40,716 bases of DNA, from positions 37,433 to 78,148 of the forward strand of contig MU129154.1 in the NCBI GenBank assembly GCA_014904985.1. The letters run 5' to 3'. This stretch comes from Hydnum rufescens UP504 (Eukaryota; Basidiomycota; Agaricomycetes; Cantharellales; Hydnaceae). Shown here piece after piece: positions 32,252 to 40,716 of this stretch (the stretch's first letter is position 1; every line of letters starts with the position of its first letter). Position numbers and translations under genes: made by a program. Under the pieces are notes generated by a model. That model ran no database searches and was not told the DNA's origin. It worked only from the letters and a program-made list of their open reading frames with translations.

Positions 32252-33080
32252 CCACCCTGTACGACCGAGCGATGACACCGCACCAAGGATACCATTGGAA
32301 CAGACTACCGTGTTGGAAGTCAGCTGGATGCGGGACGCCCGGATTGATCCCTTGGGTATAAGCCCACCTTTATTATTTCCTGCCTGCCTATCAAGGGTAC
32401 CCGACCTCACCGGGTTGTACATATATTCGTTCTCTCGTGTTAGCCGGTCCTCAGATCTTTTCATAAAGACTGGTGTTAGCTCCCTTTTCGTCCTTCCGAG
32501 TTCTGGAGTATTCCCTGTACATGTTCTAGGTACCATCTGCGAATGTTTAGTTCTTTTCATAAAGAAAGTATTCCCTGTTCTAGTATCACAGCAAGTCCTT
32601 CAAAATACTATACACAAGATGGGCCCAGCCGCCAGCCGCCTGGAGTACAGGAAGTGTACTTTATGATACATGAGGACGGCCCAGAATATTCAAAGCCTAT
32701 CGCAACGTCATCTACTTATGGGTTCCACCATCGACAATAAGGGTGGTTGCTCCACTAGATAGGCCTCGAATTCCCAGGCAAGGACGAGGTGGACGGCTGA
32801 AGTTGGGTGGAGGTGATTTATTCATGCCTCCCCACCAGCAGTAGCGCCTCCATGTTGTAGAGCGAAAGATCCCCCGAACTGCGTGTGAAAGCATGATAGG
32901 AAGAGGAAGCAAAAACTTTGGCACGAGGGAATGCTGGTTTATACTCTTCGAGTGGTTCTGCAAGTGAAGTATGTTAATGCAGAATTCGTATGTATCGGAC
33001 CAAAGGTGGGCCCCAATTGAGTACATTGTAAAGAACCATCAGAGTGCTGAAAAAGAGTGAGGAGGACCAGCTGGCCCGAG
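32252..33080 (+). repeat. 3' block after copy 6
   Basis: The conserved 3' block, complete, including the minus-strand frame 33026-32712 shared with the blocks after copies 3, 5 and 7. Confidence 0.5.
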
Positions 33081-33600
33081 CTTGCATGATTAGATGGACA
33101 ACGATAGGATATCATCCTTTGGGTTCAGTCTATGTCAAGAGGCTGGGAACGACGAGGCCTTGTGGAACTACACGCCAAAGCTTTTGCTTCCGCTTCGTCG
33201 CTTCGTCGTTTCATTGCATCTCCGTAGCTGGAGCCCTGGAGGAGACGACCTGTCTTGTGTTAAAATGGGCGGTTATCGACTACGGCGTACGTTGTCACGT
33301 GCCGCTTGCCCGTCTCCGCACGTCCGGCCCACTCTAGGGCCGCCCTCCTTTTACTATATATAACATAGGTATTTCATGTACATACCTCACTGGTTTGTAC
33401 CTCCGCGACACACACGAGGTTCTTTATCCCAAAATCTTGTCCTTCCCCCTCCATCCCCCCTAGCTGCTAATGATGGAGTGGGTATTTCTGGTGTTAAGTT
33501 GTGAGTCCTGCCCGCTTATACTGGGGTAGGAACACCCTAGACTTTTAGCGCTCGAATGCCTTTCAGGGATTTGAAATTAACATTCAATACAAGTTAATGT
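33081..33600 (+). repeat. Block X fragment with a 176-bp insert
   Basis: First part of block X (GATGGACAACGATAGGATAT onward to ACAAGTTAATG). It is interrupted by 33259-33434, listed separately. Confidence 0.5.
33259..33434. mobile_element. 176-bp insertion with 6-bp target duplication
   Basis: Flanked by TCTTGT at 33253-33258 and 33435-33440. Empty counterparts reading CCTGTCTTGTCCTTCC occur at about 19368-19388 and 29776-29792. The insert begins GTTAAAATGGG, ends TTATCCCAAAA, and contains TACTATATATAACA. It has no long terminal inverted repeats; the class is unknown (short retro-insertion or solo element). Confidence 0.65.
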
Positions 33601-33855
33601 ATCCATTGCACTGAGAGGTAGCGGGAAGACGACCCCAAAGGGGCCTCAAAATATGCAGCGACAGACCAGTAGCATACAATGAGGAACAAGAAAAGGAGGA
33701 GCAAGGGAGGCAGGAGGGTGAAGACAAAAGAAACAAGATACTAAGCGTAGCCCCCTGAAAAAAACAGAGGATGAGAGGAAGGCTATCAATGGGGCCAAGG
33801 CCTCATATCCCAAAAAACATCTGAGGTGGAGCACCACTTGGGACCCGCAGCAGCC
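33596..33855. repeat. Partial insertion Z, second copy
   Basis: Matches the first 250-280 bp of 19530-19972, then diverges at about 33855, so X and Z are both truncated here. Confidence 0.5.
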
Positions 33856-34503
33856 ACACGATACATTTGGTCAGACCTACCCAAATGCTATGTGTTTTGC
33901 AAACTGCCTATCAATAATTTAACAGCTGTAAAGCACTTGTAAATTTTTCTCCCTCGGATAGTTCCCACCCGACTCTGTTGCAGCTTTGACGCCACAATCG
34001 CGTCTCAGACTCAGCCGGGGACCCCCTCTCCATTGCGAGGGCAATGATGAGAAAAAGCACATGTTTTGGCCTCAAGATGCCTATCTCACTTGCCTTTGAA
34101 ACTATGCAATGCCTAGTATGCTGTACTATAGCACTCTCCAACAAAGGACCTCTGTCACCCTTGTCTTTGATTTGAGATGTGGCAGTTGTAGAAGGCTGCG
34201 GCTGTCAAAGCTGAAATGGAGTTGGTGGAGCTATCCGAATGAGAAAAATTCGAAAGTGCTCTACATATATTTTATCAGCTGAAAGAGCTCCGAGAGCACT
34301 GCTCAACTGGGGCTGTGGGGGTCTCCTAGCGGCATTTTTCTGACACTTGTGATATCCGCTGCGCTTAAATTCGGCTATGTCGAGGTTCGCACAAACACTT
34401 AGGGCTATTTGGAGCCTGGCTTCTTCTTGATATCATAACTTTGAACAGCTATATCTACCTCGTGTACACTCAGAAATATGGATACCAACCACCACCCTAG
34501 TTC
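33856..34503 (+). promoter_or_regulatory. Unmatched segment followed by upstream block of copy 7
   Basis: 33856-34260 matches nothing else in the window and has no supported gene. From about 34262 the type I upstream block begins (GAGAGCACTGCTCAACTGGG) and runs, with a deletion near 34433, to the pre-ATG segment. Confidence 0.4.
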
Positions 34504-36258
34504 ATGTCTCTCGCGACCGCAACCAGCTCATCCCCTAATGCAGTTGTGGCCTCATCCAGGGCACACAGATCCGCAGGTCCCACTCGCATCCAGTTTGGAC
34601 CAGACTGGCGAAACAATGAGATAATGAACTGGCATCATTCCCTCGGCCGTCGTGCTACCAAGATCAACATGTTTCAGCTTCGTAGGGAGAGATCGGCATT
34701 CAAACACCAGTATGTTGTTCTCATCCTTTCTGACGAGTGTATATTGCGTTTGGATCGGAGGGGAGATGAAACTAAGCCAGTGGACACCCTGACACTCGAG
34801 GGGACCGAATCGATTGACACTATTGCGGATGTCACATCATTGCCTGACCTGGACAAAACCTCCGACTGCCTGGCCAAATTGCACTGTCAGGGCAGTAATG
34901 TAGATCTTTTGAACATCATTAAAATCTGTTTTGGCATCCACAGAGATACCAAGGCAGGGCGCTACACGCTTCAATGCTTCAATTGCTACTTCTTTGCGTG
35001 GACACTCCTCATTGCCACCGCACGACACATACTGCGATGGGATATGCTCCCACCAGATTCGTCCTGGGAAACGATCTCTCAAACCTTGGCCGACGCACTA
35101 TCGACGAAGACTGCGGACGTCATGATCAATCTGATGATCAAGGGGACAGTAATAACCGCGATCACGACCCGACTCAAATTGAAGTCCCAGCTGTCGCGCA
35201 CCATGTCACGTCGTGCCCGCTTGACCTGGGCAATGCCAGAATGGCTCATACGCCTTGCTTTGCGGGTGATGCTCCGAAGCTCCGGGAAGTCGGGGATCCA
35301 CAGCTCTCTGCTATCCAGGTTGCGATCGGAGGTACGATCAACGCTCCAGCCGACTCTTAATTCTGTATTGACAGATCTGCGAGCCTCCACGCTCCGAACC
35401 ACTCTCTGGAAAGAAGACGTTGGGGATGCTGTGCGAGACGCTGCTTATCGTGATGTGACGACTGGCATACTAAATGCCATAACCGCCGCAGTATCGAGTA
35501 TTAAACTCACGATGGAGGATGTGGATGCCTTCCGTTCTCTAGCAGGCACCTTTGGGGATCCAGACTTCCTTGGAGGTCGAACGGCGGATTGGCGTCCCGC
35601 AATTATCGCAGGGTTTGGTGCCATGATGAAAGCCGCTCCACTCTTCGCGGCTCCTGAGGCGCGTGTGATAACAGATGACACGACGTGGGATGAGCTATGG
35701 AACTCCATGCGGGATATCGTCCGAAATGCATCTAAAGAGGCAATGAAAGACGCGGAGGGAGGATGGACGGAGCTCTGGGACACCTTCATGGAAGTGTGGG
35801 CTGCAGCATGGGAAACCCTCCGCACTGAAATTCGCGACGCTTGCCGTATCACTCTAAAGGAATTGACGGATTTAACGAACAATGCACTGGTCTATTCCGT
35901 GATCAAGACACTCCCGGACAGTCATCTTCAGATCGATGTGAGAGATACGGTATGTTTTCCAAACCTAGGGTGAATCACCATCATCTTTATAAAACCCGCC
36001 CAGGGCTCTCGTCTCCGTCACATGTCCAGATCCAAATTCATACCTGGATTGGCCGATATCACGCAGTTCGAACTGCAGCCATATATGCTAAAACTTATCC
36101 GAGATCACGGTCGTGTCATGGGCCGCTATCGCCTCGGTTCGCCAATCCAAGTAGAGAAAGATATACGAGAGGCAATGGATCGGGTTTGGAGGGCAGTGGT
36201 AGATTTGGATGGAGGGGACGCGAGCGGGAGGGGCGATCACAAAGCAGATGTCTCGTAA
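34504..36258 (+). CDS. Gene-family copy 7 (type I), intact; possible LRAT/NlpC-P60-like protein
   Basis: Exon 1 34504-35949 (482 codons), intron 35950-36003 (54 bp, GTATGT...CCCAG), exon 2 36004-36258 (84 codons plus stop); 566 residues. It starts MSLATATSSSPNAVVASSRA. The His of FKHQYVVLILSDECILRLD and the Asn-Cys of QCFNCYFFAW are kept. The C-terminal part of exon 1 (LVYSVIKTLPDSHLQIDVRD) and the exon 2 start (GSRLRHMSRSKF) resemble type II copies more than type I, which suggests past exchange between subfamilies. No frame lesion. Confidence 0.8.
35950..36003 (+). other. 54-bp phase-0 intron of copy 7
   Basis: Donor GTATGT after ACG, acceptor GCCCAG. Retention would add VCFPNLG and a stop. 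Confidence 0.8.
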
Positions 36259-37040
36259 CCGCCCTATACGACCGAACGATGACACTGCACCAAGGATACC
36301 ATTGGAACTGACTGCTATGTTGGAAGTCAGCCGGATTGGATTTATCACACCACTTTTACGATTTTTACGATTTCCTTCGCCTGCCTATCAAGGGTACCCG
36401 ACCTCACCGGGTTGTCCATATATTCGTTCTCTCGCGTTAACCACACCTCAGTTCTTTTCATAAAGACTGGGATTAGCTCCCTTTTCGTCCTTCCGAGTTC
36501 TGTAGTATTCCGTGTACATGTTCTAGGTACCATCTGCGAATGTTTAGTTCTTTTCATAAAGAAATTGTTCTAGTACAGCGAGTCCTTCAAAATACTATAC
36601 ACAAGATGAGCCAGGCCCTGGCTGCCTGGAGTAGAGGAAGTGTACTTTATAATACATGAGGACGGCCCAGAATATTCAAGGCGTATCGCAACGTGGGTTC
36701 CACCATCGACAATTAGGGTGGTTGCTCCACTAGATAGGCCTCGAGTTCCCAGGAAGGGACAATGTGGAAGGCTGCAGTTGGGTGGTGGTGATTTATTCAT
36801 GCCTCCCCACCGGCAGTAGCGCCACCATACCGTAGAGCGAAGGATCGTCCGAAACGCGTGTGAAAGTGTGATAGGAAGAGAAAGTAAAAACTTTGGCAAG
36901 AGGGAATGCTGCTTTAAACTCTTCGAGCTATTCTGCAAGTGAAGTATTCCAAGCTATGTAGATTTCGTGCGTATTGGACAAAGGTGGGCCTCATTTGGAA
37001 AGAACCATCAGGGGGCTGCAAAAGAGTGAGGACCAGCTGG
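36259..37040 (+). repeat. 3' block after copy 7
   Basis: The conserved 3' block, ending at GAGGACCAGCTGGCCC, directly followed by inverted block X. Confidence 0.5.
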
Positions 37041-37715
37041 CCCCAGTTAAGTCCATAAATTAAGCGCCCATCTACTACTCGCGCACGGAACACGCAAGAT
37101 GTTGGGAAATCACACCTTGACTTCCCCAAGCATCTTTCCACCTCCCCACCCCACTTCTATAAGGACCACACCGCGAGAAGTCAGGAATTTCCTTTTTTTT
37201 GGAAATCCTGACAATCTTCAAATCGAGGCAAATAAATTTTAAAACATATAACTTACAATCTATTTATGCTGTTCTGCACCTTGTATTTACAAACTTATGA
37301 CCCCCTGAATCAACTTGCGCTGACGTTGAGTCGCATTCCCGGTTTCTAAATCCGGATGTTGTATTGAACCTTAATTTCAAATTCCTGAAAGGGATTCTGT
37401 TCGGACGCTAAAAGTCTAGCCTACCCGAGTATAAGCGGGCAGGACTCACAACTTAGCACCAGCGAAGCCCACTCCATCATCAGCAGCTACAGGTGGGACA
37501 GAGGGGGAAGGACAAGACAGGTGCATCTCCAGGGCTCTAGCTACGGCAGGGGCAGTGAGATGCAATGAAAGGACGAAGCGACGAAACGAAACGGAAGCAA
37601 AAGCTTTGGCTCGTAGTTCCACAAGGCCTCGTCGTTCCCAGCCTCTTGACATTCATGGGCTAGACTGAACCCAAAGGATGATATCCTATCGTTGTGCATC
37701 TAATCATGGAAGCTC
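37041..37715 (-). repeat. Block X in inverted orientation
   Basis: Reverse complement of the X block: it begins near TTAAGTCCATAAATTAAGCG, passes AACACGCAAGATGTTGGG, and ends TATCGTTGTGCATCTAATCATG. It occupies the position where X normally follows the 3' block, but flipped. The B-box-like end is lost at the left junction. Confidence 0.65.
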
Positions 37716-39079
37716 GGTTTGCGCAAAAAGCTACACAATAGTCACTCTATTATCGGTAGCGGGACGAGCGCCAATTCCCGACTCTAAAGTCGGGTGTCGC
37801 CGGGTTCGTTATCGTCTGCTCGATGTGCTCGTAACTGGGTACTGCATGTGGATAACGTCGGTGTGACTCAGATTCACAAAGGCTATCATGATGTCCCCGT
37901 ATTCTGGCTAACGATACATGGTGCAGGCGGTGATGTTCAAGCTGACTGTTCTGACAAAGGTGGGTTGTGTGAAGGTGAATGAGACCAAGTCTCGGTCCAG
38001 TTGGCAGTGTCAACAAAAACGTTGGCCTGCTCCGGAGGTTCCTCATGTTTGTCAATTGTCTGGCGACCGGAGTCAACGCCCTTAACCTCGTTTGCCGTGT
38101 GGTGCCTTCTCGCCTCAACTGCGGGTCGGGTACGTCCCGGAGTGTCTGTATACGAACTAAGGAGATTTGTTGCAAACCGGTAAGCGACACACTACTTCTG
38201 TGCATCTTTATTGCAGGCATGTTGAATCAAGTCTTGCTGAAGTCCGAGTCCACTAACTCTCCGACCGGCTCTCGACGTCGTACCCGAACGGCACCCCGAT
38301 CCAACACCCGCTCTCTCATGTATATCATTCCTTCGTCGCACGGTTAGACCCATTATAACCATCCTTAACTCATCGTCTATAGCCTCTCGTGTCCTCTCGG
38401 ATCATCCTGCATTCTTTCAGGATGACTGCGGTCTCTTTCTCATGCATATTCCTGTACGCAACATATTTTGCGGAGGCGTAAGTTTCGGGTCCTGAATTGA
38501 CGGTGTGTTTAAGCTCTTCGATCTCCGTAACAATGTACTTTATCGGATTCGTCTTTGTTGGTCTCGTGGGTTGCTCCCTCTATCTCATGATGATAGATGA
38601 TAAAGCCTGTTGCTCAGGCGAGCTTTTAGGACGGGGTTAAAGGGCGGAACGCTCCCTGTCTGGCGTTGATTTGTAGGCGCTTCTTCCACCTCACTGGGTT
38701 CTGCCGAGATCGTGATTGCTGCACTCCTGATGCACACCATCCTCAAGAGTGCCGAAAGGTTACAGTGCCTTTCATGCGAGCGACAAGTTGGTCCTCTCAG
38801 ATTGAAGGTATTGGCCTAAGTTCCTAGGTTTGTTCCATAGCATCGTCAAATGCCGGTAACGGCATGTACGCGCACTCGGAGCAAGCATATATATTGTTCA
38901 TGTATTCTGAATACATTGGAAGCGGCAGAAGGAGCTTTGTGTCGAGAGTTGACCCACTGACTCCATCTGCGCTATGGACGCACAGCCATGATCCGACTCT
39001 TACGTTTACGTAAGAAAGGGTTTTCCAGGGCAGTGCAACCTCGGCTTCACCCATATTTCGGAGTAATCACTCAATCACC
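37716..39079. other. Unrecognised stretch without supported gene
   Basis: A plus frame at 37979-38347 is Cys-containing (NCGSGTSRSVC, EICCK) and is crossed by donor- and acceptor-like sites (GTAAGC at about 38182, TTGCAG at about 38213-38218), but these lie only 37 bp apart. A longer minus frame (38220-37750) overlaps it. Neither shows a convincing domain. The minus frame 39054-38824 is also unrecognised. This may be the flank of the array. Confidence 0.35.
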
Positions 39080-39200
39080 TAGACTCGTGACCAGTACCCT
39101 CAGCTTGCTGAGGGACCACTCTTGACTTTTCGCCCTTGAATGAATTTGATCAGGGGAATTTGAAATGCCCTTTTCGGGCCACCCGAGAACTTGGCGGCAG

Positions 39201-39350
39201 ATCGCAGATGGGGTACGGGGTATCCCCGTGAGGGCTCCGCGCAGCGGATGGGGTGTGGGGTGTCCCCGCGGCAGCCCCGCGCAGCGGACGGGGTGCGGGG
39301 TGTCCCCGCGAAAGCCCCGCGCAGCGGACGGGGTCTGCGGGGTGTCCCCG
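39201..39350. repeat. 40-bp GC-rich tandem repeat
   Basis: About 3.7 copies with a period of exactly 40 bp (GCAGCGGA at 39241, 39281 and 39321; a diverged copy from 39201). Each unit contains the self-complementary GCGGGGTGTCCCCGC-type word. Confidence 0.85.
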
Positions 39351-39439
39351 CAATACATACCCGATTTATATACATAAAAAAATAAAAATAAATGTATCTG
39401 GTGTGTAGTGTGGTGGGTAATGGTGTGTGGGCCATAGAG

Positions 39440-39856
39440 TGCTTTTTTGAACAACCTTGGTTCAAACCCCGGTCAAGTCTAAGTTCCGTGAAGCATTTGA
39501 ATCAAGCGCCCATCCACTACTCGCGCATGGAACACGCAAGATGTTGGGGACCCTGTATTTTGACTTCCCCGAACATCTTTCCACCTCCCCACCTCACTTC
39601 CATATGGACCACACCCAAAGTCAGGAATTTCCTTTTTTGGAAATTCTGAGAATCTTCTTCAAATCGAGGCAAATAGCCTTTTAAGACATATAAATCAGCA
39701 TATATTTGTGGTTTTCTGCATCTAAGTGTTGTATTTATGCCCTCTCAATCAACTTGCGCTGGTGTTGAGTTGCATTTCCGGTTTGTTCGCGGTGCGCTAT
39801 TTGCCGAAATTTGCATTAAATTTAATTTAAAATCCCTGAAAGGGATTCCCGGTTCT
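39440..39856 (-). repeat. Block X fragment, inverted
   Basis: Reverse complement of about 11600-12000, starting with the B-box-like end as TGGTTCAAACCCCGG (39468-39482) and including AACACGCAAGATGTTGGGG and AATTTGCATTAA. It lies inside the nested element. Confidence 0.65.
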
Positions 39857-39886
39857 CTGTTTCAAGGGCGAAAAGTCCTCAACTCT

Positions 39887-40591
39887 GAGGGACTGGTACA
39901 ATGGGGACTGCCGAGAGGTTGTGGTCGAAACTTATTCGGGCATCCAATCATATCATTTTTCCCACAAAAATTAATCTTAGCTTTAGTTGCTTTTTGAATG
40001 TGAATTGATTAAGTTAAATCAATAAATCTACCTTCACCTACACAAAATTAAGATGATGGCTCCATCGTTGAGAGCCCCTAGAATGCCAGCTACACCCCGG
40101 AACATTTCCCGTGCATCTAAGATGTAGAAACGGAAAACCTGTGACGCGGGAACCATAATCGATTGGTTGGGGAAGCGTAAGTGTATATACATGAGGAGAG
40201 ATAATGGAGTGCTTGCCTGCGACGCAGGGACCATAATCGATTGGTTGCCGAGTCACAAGGCTAGCATAGGTTTATATAGAAGAAAAGGGGAAGCAATGCG
40301 TGCAGACAATGCGCGCTTTGGTGCATGTCCAGATCATGTGTTTTGTGGACGTGGCATCTAATGGATAGTGGTGGTGGCGGACGTTGCAGTGGCAGTGTCA
40401 GAGCGTTTTGCTGTAACATAAGAGGCATGGACACTATGTCCACACCCCAAGTATGATCCTCAGCTCAGATAGAGAGCCGTTCAAAAAGCAACTGAAGCTA
40501 AGATTAATTTCCGTGGGAACAATGATATGATTGGATGCCCGGATAAGTTTCGACCACAACCTCTTGGCAGTCCCCATTGTACCAGTCCCTC
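39887..40591. repeat. 112-bp inverted repeats with a 481-bp spacer
   Basis: The left arm 39887-39998 and right arm 40480-40591 are inverted copies differing at about six positions. The spacer (39999-40479) contains two 27-bp direct repeats with the core ATAATCGATTGGTTG (40143-40169 and 40221-40247). No coding region is supported. It resembles a MITE or a palindrome-type insertion. Confidence 0.75.
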
Positions 40592-40621
40592 AGCAAGCTG
40601 AGGGTACTGGTCATGAGTCTA

Positions 40622-40716
40622 TCAATCACCCTCTAATTGTCCGCGGCCAATTGAGCATGTGCGTGACTAGAATCATTCCGATCATTGCTGTCCATCTAGC
40701 TCTACCCTTTGGGCAG
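40622..40716. other. Window end, nothing recognised
   Basis: Unique-looking sequence after the nested element. No feature seen. Confidence 0.3.

Larger units (their letters stand above)
39080..40621. mobile_element. Nested inverted-repeat element
   Basis: The 37-bp ends at 39080-39116 and 40585-40621 are inverted copies with one mismatch. Each contains the palindrome CCCTCAGCTTGCTGAGGG. Inside lie a second inverted pair (39124-39140 with 39861-39877), a 40-bp tandem repeat, an inverted block X fragment, and a third inverted pair of 112 bp. No transposase is seen. It could be a composite of non-autonomous elements; no target duplication was identified. Confidence 0.55.

Noticed and set aside
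33259..33434. Solo LTR
   Set aside because: The ends do not give TG...CA with a 5-bp duplication; the cleanest reading is a 6-bp duplication with non-LTR ends.
37979..38347. Possible hydrophobin-like Cys-rich protein
   Set aside because: A GLLxxFL stretch and a CC pair recall hydrophobins, but the eight-Cys spacing does not fit, no signal peptide is seen, and the putative intron is only 37 bp.
39201..39350. Subtelomeric or telomeric repeat
   Set aside because: The 40-bp GC-rich unit does not contain TTAGGG-type repeats and is enclosed by inverted repeats, so a transposon-associated minisatellite fits better.

Overview
The window looks like a repeat-rich, gene-poor stretch of a filamentous basidiomycete genome, most likely an agaricomycete. 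The reasons are GT-AG introns of about 50-60 bp (96-115 bp in the 5' array), a Gag-CCHC-RT retroelement of the type common in mushroom genomes, a hAT-type non-autonomous transposon, and a multicopy protein family with a YTLQRFNCYFFAW-like core of a kind I associate with agaricomycetes. I cannot place it to genus. No rRNA, genuine tRNA or CRISPR array was seen.

Layout. (1) 337-3300 is a tandem array of about nine units. Each combines an exon-end palindrome, a splice-donor-like site, an intron-like segment holding a strong hairpin (GCAAAAAGAGCAGC / GCTGCTCTTTTTGC), a CTAAC branch-like site and a TAG acceptor. A dispersed extra copy lies at 4690-5090. (2) About 5100-7940 (minus strand) is a decayed retrotransposon: Gag with a CCHC knuckle, then a reverse transcriptase split by a 417-bp intron that is filled by a minisatellite. 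(3) About 8600-37040 is a tandem array of seven copies of one two-exon gene of about 566 codons. Three copies (12378-14135, 30494-32251, 34504-36258) are fully open; the others carry frameshifts, stops or deletions. Six of the seven copies keep a phase-0 intron of exactly 54 bp. The proteins have a His (about residue 68) and an Asn-Cys pair (about residue 161), with spacing and context reminiscent of LRAT/NlpC-P60-like thiol enzymes. (4) Between gene copies lie spacer modules: a 3' block, a dispersed block X ending in a tRNA-B-box-like motif, and a block Y carrying a CCHC zinc-knuckle pseudogene whose knuckle is interrupted by a 58-bp intron. The order I-Y-II-X occurs twice in a row, so an 8-10 kb higher-order unit was duplicated. 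(5) 37041-40716 holds an inverted X block, an unrecognised stretch and a nested inverted-repeat element containing a 40-bp tandem repeat.

Insertions into the spacers can be dated against empty copies elsewhere in the window: a 936-bp hAT-type element with an 8-bp target duplication (23423-24358) and a 176-bp insert with a 6-bp duplication (33259-33434). At 26564-29181 a 1.3-kb sequence is followed by its own noisy reverse complement and ends at a 25-N gap. This looks like a fold-back read assembled into the contig rather than biology.

The most interesting candidates for something undescribed are the hairpin-bearing intron-like array, where both hairpins stay complementary while their sequence changes, and the locally expanded possible LRAT-like family with its invariant intron.
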